From: Ariolimax columbianus
Lineage: Eukaryota > Mollusca > Gastropoda > Stylommatophora > Arionidae
Direction of reading: 5' to 3'
Assembly: GCA_036924085.1 (NCBI GenBank)
Contig: JAVGWX010000011.1
Location: 22,889,739-22,953,738, forward strand
DNA length: 64,000 bases
Shown: piece after piece, positions 47,354 through 58,609 of the stretch
How the letters are laid out: every line of letters begins with the position of its first letter
Position numbering within the stretch: the first letter of the stretch is position 1
Program-made: the position numbers and the translations under genes
The notes under the pieces: generated by a model
Told to the model about the DNA's origin: nothing
Seen by the model: only the letters and a program-made list of their open reading frames with translations
Database searches by the model: none

Positions 47354-47846
47354 AATTATGTGAGTGTGATATAGATGATCATTTCCCTGTACATTTATCA
47401 CATCAACAGTAACAATCACAAGTTGATGTGTAATAATATTACTTCCAACTCTGGCCTATGCTTTGTATGACCTAAAAGGTGACTAAAATGACACTATCTC
47501 AAATGTCCTAAAAAGTGACAAATGACCCTATCTTAAATGTCCTAAAAGGTGACTAAAATGACCATATCTTAAATGTCCTAAAAGGTGACTAAATGACCCT
47601 ATCTGAAATGATATGTAAGGTGACTAAATGACCCTATCTCGCATGTCCTAAATGTGACTAAATATTACAATATCTAGCATGTCCAAAATGTGACTAACTA
47701 TCCCCCTATCTGGCATGTCCTAAATGTGACTAATGATGACCCTATCTGGCATGTCCTAAAAGGTCACTATGTATGGCTATGATATTCTAAATGCTTAGAT
47801 CTCCATTCTGATTTGTGTCCTAATTTTTTGAAAATGTTAGTTGATT

Positions 47847-47976
47847 AAATGTCCATGTTGTGTGCGCTCTCAGGCCAGATGACCAGGAGGGATTGTTAAC
47901 ATGGTTTTACTATAGCAATCAAAGTTAACAAGTTCTCCCAGTATTCGAGAGCACCAGATTTATACAAGACTGCACT
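47847..47976 (-). ncRNA. Candidate H/ACA snoRNA, family A copy 7
   Basis: H box AUAGUA; otherwise as reference, with 'agatttatac' in the hairpin 1 pocket flank. Confidence 0.75.
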
Positions 47977-48486
47977 AATCATGTGAGTGTGAAATAAATG
48001 ATCCTCATTTCCCTGTACATTTATCACATCAACAGTAACAATCTCAAGCTGATGTGTGTAATAATATTACTTCCAACTCTGGCCTATGCTTTGTATGACC
48101 TAAAAGGTGACTAAAATGACCCTATCTCAAATGTCATAAAAGGTGACAAATGACCATATCTTAAATGTCCCAAAAAGTGACTAAAATGATCATATCTGAA
48201 ATGTCCTAAAAGGTGACCAAAATAATCATATCTGAAATGTCCTAAAGGGTGACTAAAATGACCCTATCTGAAATGATATATAAGGTGACTAAAATTACCA
48301 TATATGACATGTTCTAAAAGGTGACTAAAATGACCCTATCTGAAATGACCTAAAATGTGACTAAAGATTACCCTTTCTGGCATGTCCTAAAAGGTGACTA
48401 TGTATGGTTTGATATTCTAAATGCTTAGATCCCCATTCTGATTTGTGTCGTTGTCATTTGAAAAAAACCAGTAATGTTAGTCAATT

Positions 48487-48616
48487 AAATGTCCATGTTG
48501 TGTGCGCTCTCAGGCCAGATGACCAGGAGGGATTGTTAACATGGTTTTACTGTAGCAATCAAAGTTAACCAGATCTCCCATTGTTGAAGAACATCCGTTT
48601 TATACTAGACTGCATT
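48487..48616 (-). ncRNA. Candidate H/ACA snoRNA, family A copy 8
   Basis: Same subtype as copy 2, opening the second higher-order block. Confidence 0.7.
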
Positions 48617-49060
48617 AACTGTGTGTGTGTGAGAGAGATACAACTGTCACTCATCCTATAAAAACTAAAAGCCACAAGAAAAGGAAAGAATATATCTACA
48701 TCCCAAGGTAGAAGAGGAACAATTCAGTCACTCAATCAGTCAGTCAGTCAGTCAGTCATAGAGATGTACAGCACATCTAGATACCAGCTGGACATTATGT
48801 ATTATCTCCCTAACTGATAACAGAGCCCCAAGAATGAGCCCAGTATACCATACCCAACATATCATTTAAGGGAGCTAAGGTGGGTTGAGAATGCTCTGGA
48901 TACTAAAGGTCACTGCATTATCTAATCCCTGATAAAGATCTTTACTGCTTGAAACATTTGCTAATGCTCTCATGTAAAATTCTATTTGAACAGATTTTGT
49001 TTTTCATTACTAAGAAAATGTGAAACTCATGTTAATATCAGTGATATGGTGAGACATTCA

Positions 49061-49190
49061 AAATGTCCATGTTGTGTGCGCTCATAGATCAGATGACCAG
49101 GAGGGATTGTTAACATGGTTTTACTGTAGCAATCAAAGTTAACAAGTTCTCCCAGTGTTCGAGAGCACCAGTTTTATACAAGACTGCACT
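49061..49190 (-). ncRNA. Candidate H/ACA snoRNA, family A copy 9
   Basis: Counterpart of copy 3; hairpin 2 tip GGUC/GAUC, hairpin 1 complete. Confidence 0.78.
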
Positions 49191-49684
49191 AATTATGTGA
49201 GTGTGATATAGATGATCATTTCCCTGTACATTTATCACATCAACAGTAACAATCACAAGTTGATGTGTAATAATATTACTTCCAACTCTGGCCTATGCTT
49301 TGTATGACCTAAAAGGTGACTAAAATGACACTATCTTAAATGTCCTAAAAAGTGACAAATGACCCTATCGTAAATGTCCTAAAAGGTGACTAAAATGACC
49401 CTATCTTAAATGTAATAAATGGTGACTAAAATGACCATATCTGAAATGATATGTAAGGTGACTAAATGACCCTATCTCGCATGTCATAAGTGTGACTAAA
49501 GATTACAATATCTGGCATGTCCAAAATGTGACTAAATATCACCCTATCTGGCATGTCCTAAATGTGACTAAATATCACCCTATCTGGCATGTCCTAAAAG
49601 GTCACTATGTATGGCTATGATATTCTAAATGCTTAGATCTCCATTCTGATTTGTGTCCTAATTTTTTGAAAATGTTAGTTGATA

Positions 49685-49814
49685 AAATGTCCATGTTGTG
49701 TGCGCTCTCAGGCCAGATGACCAGGAGGGATTGTTAACATGGTTTTACTGTAGCAATCAAAGTTAACAAGTTCTCCCAGTGTTTGAGAGCACCAGTTCTC
49801 TACAAGACTGCACT
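49685..49814 (-). ncRNA. Candidate H/ACA snoRNA, family A copy 10
   Basis: Counterpart of copy 4, 3660 bp away. Confidence 0.75.
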
Positions 49815-50316
49815 AATCATGTGAGTGTGATATAGATTATCTTTTCCCTGTACATTTATCATATCAACAATAACAATCACAAGCTGATGTGTGTAATAAT
49901 ATTACTTCCAACTTTCAACTATGCTTTGTATGGAGCTCAACAAGAATACCCCACAAACAGATAAACGAATTCAAATAATATAATAAGTGTACACTATATG
50001 GCATGTCCTAAAAGGTGACTAAAGATGGCCCTATATGACATGTTCTAAGTGACTAAATATAGTCCTATCTGACATGTCCTAAACGATGATACTATCTGAC
50101 ACATCCTGAAACGTGGCTAAAGATGGCCGTATTTGACATGTTTCTATAAGTGACTAAAGATGGCCCTATCTGACCTGTACTAAAAGGTGACTAAAATTAC
50201 CCGTCTATCATGTCCTAAAAGGTGACTACAAATGGCTATGATATTCTAAATGCTTATATCATCATTTTGATTTGTGGCGTTATCATTTGAAAAAAAACCA
50301 GTCATATTAGTCAACT

Positions 50317-50446
50317 AAATGTCCATGTTGTGTGCGCTCACAGATCAGATGACCAGGAGGGATTGTTAACATGGTTTTACTATAGCAATCAAAGTTAACA
50401 AGTTCTCCCAGTATTCGAGAGCACCAGATTTATAAAAGACTGCACT
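50317..50446 (-). ncRNA. Candidate H/ACA snoRNA, family A copy 11
   Basis: Counterpart of copy 5; H box AUAGUA. Confidence 0.73.
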
Positions 50447-50883
50447 AATCATGTGAGTGTGAAATAAATGATCCTCATTTCCCTGTACATTTATCACATC
50501 AACAGTAACAATCACAATTTGATGTGTAATAATATTACTTCCAACTCTGGCCTATGCTTTGTATGACCTAAAAGGTGACTGAAATGACCCTATCTCAAAT
50601 GTCCTAAAAGGTGACAAATGACCCTATCTTAAATGTCCTAAAAAGTGACTAAAATGACCATATCTGAAATGTCCTAAAAGGTGACCAAAATAATCATATC
50701 TGAAATGTCCTAAAGGGTGACTAAAATGACCCTATCTGAAATGGCCTAAAATGTGACTAAAGATTACCCTTTCTGGCATGTCCTAAAAGGTGACTATGTG
50801 TGGTTATGATGTTCTAAATGCTTAGATCACCATTCTGATTTGTGTCGTTATCATTTGAAAAAAACCAGTAATGTTAGTCAATT

Positions 50884-51013
50884 AAATGTACATGTTGTGT
50901 GCGCTCTCAGGCCAGATGATCAGGAGGGATTGTTAACATGGTTTTACTGTAGCAATCAAAGTTAACAAGTTCTCCCAGTGTTCGAGAGCACCAGTTTTAT
51001 ACAAGACTGCACT
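50884..51013 (-). ncRNA. Candidate H/ACA snoRNA, family A copy 12
   Basis: The end reads AACAUGUACAUUU: one closing pair is lost but ACA is kept. The tip of hairpin 2 has one mismatch ('gatgatcagg'). Confidence 0.68.
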
Positions 51014-51507
51014 AATTATGTGAGTGTGATATAGATGATCATTTCCCTGTACATTTATCACATCAACAGTAACAATCACAAGTTGATGTGTAATAATATT
51101 ACTTCCAACTCTGGCCTATGCCTTGTATGACCTAAAAGGTGACTAAAATGACACTATCTTAAATGTCCTAAAAAGTGACAAATGACCCTATCGTAAATGT
51201 CCTAAAAGGTGACTAAAATGACCCTATCTTAAATGTCCTAAATGGTGACTAAAATGACCATATCTGAAATGATATGTAAGGTGACTAAATGACCCCATCT
51301 CGCATGTCATAAATGTGACTAAAGATTACAATATCTGGCATGTCCAAAATGTGACTAAATATCACCCTATCTGGCATGTCCTAAATGTGACTAAATATCA
51401 CCCTATCTGGCATGTCCTAAAAGGTCACTATGTATGGCTATGATATTCTAAATGCTTAGATCTCCATTCTGATTTGTGTCCTCATTTTTTGAAAATGTTA
51501 GTTGATT

Positions 51508-51637
51508 AAATGTCCATGTTGTGTGCGCTCTCAGGCCAGATGACCAGGAGGGATTGTTAACATGGTTTTACTGTAGCAATCAAAGTTAACAAGTTCTCCC
51601 AGTGTTTGAGAGCACCAGTTCTATACAAGACTGCACT
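51508..51637 (-). ncRNA. Candidate H/ACA snoRNA, family A copy 13
   Basis: As reference; pocket flank 'ttctatacaag'. Confidence 0.77.
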
Positions 51638-52139
51638 AATCATGTGAGTGTGATATAGATTATCTTTTCCCTGTACATTTATCATATCAACAATAACAAT
51701 CACAAGCTGATGTGTGTAATAATATTACTTCCAACTTTCAACTATGCTTTGTATGGAGCTCAACAAGAATACCCCACAAACAGATAAACAAATTCAAATA
51801 ATATAATAAGTGTACACTATATGGCATGTCCTAAAAGGTGACTAAAGATGGCCCTATATGACATGTTCTAAGTGACTAAATATAGTCCTATCTGACATGT
51901 CCTAAACGATGATACTATCTGACACATCCTGAAATGTGGCTAAAGATGGCCGTATTTGACATGTTTCTAAAAGTGACTAAAGATGGCCCTATCTGACCTG
52001 TACTAAAAGGTGACTAAAATTACCCGTCTATCATGTCCTAAAAGGTGACTACAAATGGCTATGATATTCTAAATGCTTATATCATCATTTTGATTTGTGG
52101 CGTTTTCATTTGAAAAAAAACCAGTCATATTAGTCAACT

Positions 52140-52269
52140 AAATGTCCATGTTGTGTGCGCTCACAGATCAGATGACCAGGAGGGATTGTTAACATGGTTT
52201 TACTATAGCAATCAAAGTTAACAAGTTCTCCCAGTATTCGAGAGCACCAGATTTATACAAGACTGCACT
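52140..52269 (-). ncRNA. Candidate H/ACA snoRNA, family A copy 14
   Basis: H box AUAGUA; hairpin 2 tip GGUC/GAUC. Confidence 0.75.
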
Positions 52270-52759
52270 AATCATGTGAGTGTGATATAAATGGTCCTCA
52301 TTTCCCTGTACATTTATCACATCAACAGTAACAATCACAAGTTGATGTGTAATAATATTACTTCCAACTCTGGCCTATGCTTTGAATGACCTAAAAGGTG
52401 ACTGAAATGACCCTATCTCAAATGTCCTAAAAGGTGACAAATGACCCTATCTTAAATGTTCTAAAAGGTGACTAAAATTACGCTATATTAATTGTCCTAA
52501 AAGGTGACTAAAATGACCATATCTGAAATATGTAAGGTGACTAAATGACCATATCTCGCATGTCCTAAACGTGACTAAAGATTACAATATCTGGCATGTC
52601 CAAACTGTGATAAATATCACCCTATCTGGCATGTCCTAAATGTGACTAAAGATGACCCTATCTGGCATGTCCTAAAAGGTCACTATGTATGGCTATGATA
52701 TTCTAAATGCTTAGATCTCCATTCTGATTTGTGTCATTTAAACAAAATGTTAGTTGATT

Positions 52760-52889
52760 AAATGTCCATGTTGTGTGCGCTCTCAGGCCAGATGACCAGG
52801 AGGGATTGTTAACATGGTTTTACTGTAGCAATCAAAGTTAACAAGTTCTCCCAGTGTTCGAGAGCACCAGTTTTATACAAGACTGCACT
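52760..52889 (-). ncRNA. Candidate H/ACA snoRNA, family A copy 15 (reference copy)
   Basis: Minus-strand folding, with plus positions. Hairpin 1: lower stem GCAGUC/GAUUGC (52881-52886 with 52828-52833), AAC/GUU above the pocket, tip CUCUCG/UGGGAG (52859-52864 with 52848-52853). H box ACAGUA (52821-52826). Hairpin 2: closing stem CCAUGUU/AACAUGG (52811-52817 with 52766-52772), inner CUC/GAG and GGUC/GGCC. ACA (52763-52765) then three U. Pocket strands AACAAUCC (52803-52810) and CGC (52777-52779) are complementary to 28S GGAUUGUU and GCG, leaving UU unpaired. The first U sits 14 nt from ACA. H/ACA RNPs (dyskerin, NOP10, NHP2, GAR1) isomerise such uridines. Processing would be from the spliced MDN1 intron. 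Confidence 0.8.
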
Positions 52890-53398
52890 AATCATGTGAG
52901 TGTGATGTAAATGATCCTCATTTCCCTGTACATTTATCACATCAACAGTAACAATCACAATTTGATGTGTAATAATATTACTTCCAACTCTGGCCTATGC
53001 TTTGTATGACCTAAAAGGTGACTAAAATGACCCTATCTCAAATGTCATAAAAGGTGACAAATGACCATATCTTAAATGTCCCAAAAAGTGACTAAAATGA
53101 TCATATCTGAAATGTCCTAAAAGGTGACCAAAATAATCATATCTGAAATGTCCTAAAGGGTGACTAAAATGACCCTATCTGAAATGATATATAAGGTGAC
53201 TAAAATTACCATATATGACACGTTCTAAAAGGTGACTAAAATGACCCTATCTGAAATGACCTAAAATGTGACTAAAGATTACCCTTTCTGGCATGTCCTA
53301 AAAGGTGACTATGTGTGGTTATGATATTCTAAATGCTTAGATCACCATTCTGATTTGTGTCGTTGTCATTTGAAAAAAACCAGTAATGTTAGTCAATT

Positions 53399-53528
53399 AA
53401 ATGTACATGTTGTGTGCGCTCTCAGGCCAGATGACCAGGAGGGATTGTTAACATGGTTTTACTGTAGCAATCAAAGTTAACCAGATCTCCCATTGTTGAA
53501 GAACATCCGTTTTATACTAGACTGCATT
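53399..53528 (-). ncRNA. Candidate H/ACA snoRNA, family A copy 16
   Basis: Subtype of copies 2 and 8, with the GUACAUUU end also seen in copy 12. Confidence 0.68.
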
Positions 53529-53972
53529 AACTGTGTGTGTGTGAGAGAGATACAACTGTCACTCATCCTATAAAAACTAAAAGCCACAAGAAAAGGAAAG
53601 AATATATCTACATCCCAAGATAGAAGAGGAACAATTCAGTCACTCAATCAGTCAGTCAGTCAGTCAGTCATAGAGATGTACAGCACATCTAGATACCAGC
53701 TGGACATTATGTATTATCTCCCTAACTGATAACAGAACCCCAAGAATGAGCCCAGTATACCATACCCAACATATCATATAAGGGAGCTAAGGTGGGTTGA
53801 GAATGCTCTGGATACTAAAGGTCGCTGCATTATCTAATCCCTGATAAAGATCTTTACTGCTTGAAACATTTGCTAATGCTCTCATGTAAAATTCTATTTG
53901 AACAGATTTTGTTTTTCATTACTAAGAAAATGTGAAACTCATGTTAATATCAGTGATATGGTGAGACATTCA

Positions 53973-54102
53973 AAATGTCCATGTTGTGTGCGCTCATAGA
54001 TCAGATGACCAGGAGGGATTGTTAACATGGTTTTACTGTAGCAATCAAAGTTAACAAGTTCTCCCAGTGTTCGAGAGCACCAGTTTTATACAAGACTGCA
54101 CT
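53973..54102 (-). ncRNA. Candidate H/ACA snoRNA, family A copy 17
   Basis: Counterpart of copies 3 and 9. Confidence 0.77.
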
Positions 54103-54596
54103 AATTATGTGAGTGTGATATAGATGATCATTTCCCTGTACATTTATCACATCAACAGTAACAATCACAAGTTGATGTGTAATAATATTACTTCCAGCTC
54201 TGGCCTATGCTTTGTATGACCTAAAAGGTGACTAAAATGACACTATCTTAAATGTCCTAAAAAGTGACAAATGACCCTATCGTAAATGTCCTAAAAGGTG
54301 ACTAAAATGACCCTATCTTAAATGTCCTAAATGGTGACTAAAATGACCATATCTGAAATGATATGTAAGGTGACTAAATGACCCTATCTCGCATGTCATA
54401 AATGTGACTAAAGATTACAATATCTGGCATGTCCAAAATGTGACTAAATATCACCCTATCTGGCATGTCCTAAATGTGACTAAATATCACCCTATCTGGC
54501 ATGTCCTAAAAGGTCACTATGTGTTGCTATGATATTCTAAATGCTTAGATCTCCATTCTGATTTGTGTCCTCATTTTTTGAAAATGTTAGTTGATT

Positions 54597-54726
54597 AAAT
54601 GTCCATGTTGTGTGCGCTCTCAGGCCAGATGACCAGGAGGGATTGTTAACATGGTTTTACTGTAGCAATCAAAGTTAACAAGTTCTCCCAGTGTTTGAGA
54701 GCACCAGTTTTATACAAGACTGCACT
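54597..54726 (-). ncRNA. Candidate H/ACA snoRNA, family A copy 18
   Basis: All elements as in the reference copy; its unit is duplicated next to it (copy 19, exactly 624 bp away). Confidence 0.78.
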
Positions 54727-55220
54727 AATCATGTGAGTGTGATATAGATTATCTTTTCCCTGTACATTTATCACATCAACAGTAACAATCACAAGTTGAT
54801 GTGTAATAATATTACTTCCAGCTCTGGCCTATGCTTTGTATGACCTAAAAGGTGACTAAAATGACACTATCTTAAATGTCCTAAAAAGTGACAAATGACC
54901 CTATCGTAAATGTCCTAAAAGGTGACTAAAATGACCCTATCTTAAATGTCCTAAATGGTGACTAAAATGACCATATCTGAAATGATATGTAAGGTGACTA
55001 AATGACCCTATCTCGCATGTCATAAATGTGACTAAAGATTACAATATCTGGCATGTCCAAAATGTGACTAAATATCACCCTATCTGGCATGTCCTAAATG
55101 TGACTAAATATCACCCTATCTGGCATGTCCTAAAAGGTCACTATGTATGGCTATGATATTCTAAATGCTTAGATCTCCATTCTGATTTGTGTCCTCATTT
55201 TTTGAAAATGTTAGTTGATT

Positions 55221-55350
55221 AAATGTCCATGTTGTGTGCGCTCTCAGGCCAGATGACCAGGAGGGATTGTTAACATGGTTTTACTGTAGCAATCAAAGTT
55301 AACAAGTTCTCCCAGTGTTTGAGAGCACCAGTTTTATACAAGACTGCACT
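55221..55350 (-). ncRNA. Candidate H/ACA snoRNA, family A copy 19
   Basis: Core the same as copy 18, consistent with recent unequal exchange. Confidence 0.78.
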
Positions 55351-55851
55351 AATCATGTGAGTGTGATATAGATTATCTTTTCCCTGTACATTTATCATAT
55401 CAACAATAACAATCACAAGCTGATGTGTGTAATAATATTACTTCCAACTTTCAACTATGCTTTGTATGGAGCTCAACAAGAATACCCCACAAACAGATAA
55501 ACAAATTCAAATAATAAGATAAGTGTACACTATATGGCATGTCCTAAAAGGTGACTAAAGATGGCCCTATATGACATGTTCTAAGTGACTAAAGATAGTC
55601 CTATCTGACATGTCCTAAACGATGATACTTTCTGACACATCCTGAAACGTGGCTAAAGATGGCCGTATTTGACATGTTTCTATAAGTGATTAAAGATGGT
55701 CCTATCTGACTTGTACTAAAAGGTGACTAAAATTACCCGTCTATCATGTCCTAAAAGGTGACTACAAATGGCTATGATATTCTAAATGCTTATATCATCA
55801 TTTTGATTTGTGGCGTTATCATTTGAAAAAAACCAGTCATATTAGTCAACT

Positions 55852-55981
55852 AAATGTCCATGTTGTGTGCGCTCACAGATCAGATGACCAGGAGGGATTG
55901 TTAACATGGTTTTACTATAGCAATCAAAGTTAACAAGATCTCCCAGTATTCGAGAGCACCAGTTTTATACAAGACTGCACT
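55852..55981 (-). ncRNA. Candidate H/ACA snoRNA, family A copy 20
   Basis: H box AUAGUA; hairpin 2 tip GGUC/GAUC. Confidence 0.75.
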
Positions 55982-56436
55982 AATCATGTGAGTGTGATAT
56001 AGATGATCATTTCCCTGTACATTTATCACATCAACAGTAACAATCACAAGTTGATGTGTAATAATATTACTTCCAACTCTGGCCTATGCTTTGAATGACC
56101 TAAAAGGTGACTAAAATGACCCTATCTCAAATGTCCTAAAAGGTGACAAATGACCCTATTTTAAATGTCCTAAAAAGTGACTAAAATGACCCTATCTTAA
56201 TTGTCCTAAAAGGTGACTAAAATGACCATATCTGAAATGATATGTAAGGTGACTAAATGACCATATCTCGCATGTCCTAAACGTGACTAAAGATTACAAT
56301 ATCTGGCATGTCCTAAATGTGACTAAAGATGACCCTATCTGGCATGTCCTAAAAGGTCACTATGTATGGCTATGATATTCTAAATGCTTAGATCTCCATT
56401 CTGATTTGTGTCATTTAAACAAAATGTTAGTTGATT

Positions 56437-56566
56437 AAATGTCCATGTTGTGTGCGCTCTCAGGCCAGATGACCAGGAGGGATTGTTAACATGGTTTTAC
56501 TGTAGCAATCAAAGTTAACAAGTTCTCCCAGTTTTCGAGAGCACCAGTTTTATACAAGACTGCACT
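56437..56566 (-). ncRNA. Candidate H/ACA snoRNA, family A copy 21
   Basis: As reference, with one change in the hairpin 1 loop ('gttttcgaga'). Confidence 0.77.
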
Positions 56567-57283
56567 AATCATGTGAGTGTGATATAAATGATCCTCATTT
56601 CCCTGTACATTTGTCACATCAACAGTAACAATCACAAGCTGATGTGTAATAATATTACTTCCAACTCTGGCCTATGCTTTGTATGACCTGAAAGGTGACT
56701 AAAATGACCCTATCTCAAATGTCCTAAAAGGTGACAAATGACCCTATCTTAAATGTCCTAAAAATTGACAAAAATGACCGTATCTGAAATGTCCTAAAAG
56801 GTGACCAAAATGATCATATCTGAAATGTCCAAATAGGTGACTAAATGGCCCTATCTGAAATGATCTATATATAAGGTGACTAAAATTACAATATATGACA
56901 TGTTCTAAAAGGTGACTAAAATGACCCATCTGAAATGACCTAAAATGTGACTTAATATTACCATTTCTGGCATGTCCTAAAAGTTGACTAAAGATGGCTA
57001 TATCTGACATGTTCTAAGTGACTTAAGATAGTCCTATCTGACATGTCCTAAACGATGATGCTATCTGACACATCCTGAAACGTGGCTAAAGATGGCCGTA
57101 TTTGACATGTTCCTTTAAGTGACTAAAGATGGCCCTATCTGACCTGTACTAAAAGGTGACTAAAATTACCCGTCTATCATGTACTAAAAGGTGACTATAA
57201 ATGGCTATGATATTCTAAATGCTTATATCATCATTTTGATTTGTGGCGTTATCATTTGAAAAAACCAGTCATATTAGTCAACT

Positions 57284-57413
57284 AAATGTCCATGTTGTCT
57301 GCGCTCTCAGGCCAGATGACCAGGAGGGATTGTTAACATGGTTTTACTGTAGCAATCAAAGTTAACAAGTTCTCCCAGTATTCGAGAGCACCTGTTTTAT
57401 ACAAGACTGCACT
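57284..57413 (-). ncRNA. Candidate H/ACA snoRNA, family A copy 22
   Basis: Last full copy. Pocket strand altered ('gtctgcgctc' for 'gtgtgcgctc'), though the CGC contact is kept. Confidence 0.72.
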
Positions 57414-57776
57414 AATCATGTGAGTGTGATATAAATGGTCCTCATTTCCCTGTACATTTATCACATCAACAGTAACAACCACAATTTGATGTGTAATAAT
57501 ATTACTTCCAACTCTGGCCTATGCTTTGAATGACCTAAAAGGTGACTAAAATGACCCTATCTCAAATGTCCTAAAAGGTGACAAATGACCCTATCTTAAA
57601 TGTCCTAAAATGTGACTAAAATGACCCTATCTTAAATGTCCTAAAAGGTGACTAAAATGACCAAATCTGAAATTATCTATAAGGTGACTAAATGACCTAT
57701 CTCGCATGTCCTAAACGTGACTAAAGATTACAATAACTGGCATGTCCAAAATGTGACTAAATATCACCCTATCTGG

Positions 57777-57801
57777 CACCAGTTTTATACAAGACTGCAC
57801 T
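57777..57801 (-). repeat. Terminal fragment of family A core
   Basis: Only the 5' end of the RNA ('agttttatacaagactgcac') is present before the array stops. Confidence 0.7.
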
Positions 57802-57978
57802 AATCATGTGAGTGTGATATAGATTATCTTTTCCCTGTACATTTATCACATCAACAGTAACAATCACAAGCTGATGTGTGTAATAATATTACTTCCAACT
57901 CTGACTTTTTTTTATGTGTGCAATAAACGTCAAAAAACACACCTCATTCCAAAAAAGGCAAAAAAGAATAACACTTAC

Positions 57979-58107
57979 CTGGCCTGATGTCCCATCAGCA
58001 CCATCTCCTTCCTTATCCTCCTCTTCCTCCTCCTCCTTCTCAGCCATCAGATTTTGTATACTGTCCTCACCAGGTTTATCATCCTCATCTTCAAGGTCTT
58101 GTGTTTC
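57979..58107 (-). CDS. MDN1: MDN1 exon (acidic linker)
   Basis: 129 nt, 43 codons, phase 0 at both ends. Acceptor ctcattcag, donor CAG|GTAAGT (consensus). Very acidic: ETQDLEDEDDKPGEDS, then EKEEEEEEDKEGDGADGTSG. Confidence 0.88.
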
Positions 58108-58119
58108 CTGAATGAGTGA

Positions 58120-58480
58120 TACAATTATGATACAGGTATAATGGTTTATTATGCGGTAACCTGATACAAGTATACCTCAAAAGGGTTTATTTTAGTGTTA
58201 CCTGATACAGGAATAACTTAAGGAGGGAGAGGTTTTATTGAGATTACCTGATATAGGTATAACCTATTAGGGTTTATTATGAGTTCAACTGTTACAGGTA
58301 TAACTTATGAAGAGGATTTATTATGAGGTCACCTTATACAGGTATAACCTACGAAAAGGTTTATAATGAGGTTTGATACAGGTATAACTTAAGAGGGTTT
58401 ATTATGAGGTCACCTGATACAGGTATAACTTACGAAAAGGGTTTATTGAGGTAACCTGACACAGGTATAACTTATGTTAT
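58120..58480. repeat. 42-bp degenerate minisatellite, left part
   Basis: Units of 'ggtataacttaagagggttt' + 'attatgaggtcacctgatac' + 'ag'. The array resumes at 59838-59965 after a LINE insertion. Confidence 0.88.
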
Positions 58481-58484
58481 TGTT

Positions 58485-58546
58485 GTTATCCCATAGCTGC
58501 TGAGCAAGCCTGCTCTTGGCAGCCCAATGCCATTCTTATATATATA

Positions 58547-58609
<63 letters not shown>

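Larger units (their letters stand above)
43393..57900. repeat. Long-unit tandem array carrying snoRNA family A
   Basis: Fills nearly all of the 15.5-kb intron between MDN1 exons 57979-58107 and 42311-42502. Each unit has a roughly 130-bp core (the snoRNA), a segment from 'gtgagtgtgatata' to 'cttccaactctggcctatgc', and a run of degenerate 36-bp repeats ('tgtcctaaaaggtgactaaa' + 'atgaccctatctgaaa'). Core-to-core spacing is 567-640 bp for most units. Block 44827-48486 repeats as 48487-52139, with extra units before the next block start at 53399. Confidence 0.92.

Noticed and set aside
44334..57413. CRISPR array
   Set aside because: Cores are about 130 bp, spacers are themselves repeated, and this is an intron of an animal gene.
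44334..57413. C/D box snoRNA reading of the cores (plus-strand 'agatgacc' resembles a C box)
   Set aside because: No CUGA D box at the proper end and wrong strand for the host intron; the minus-strand H/ACA fold explains far more.
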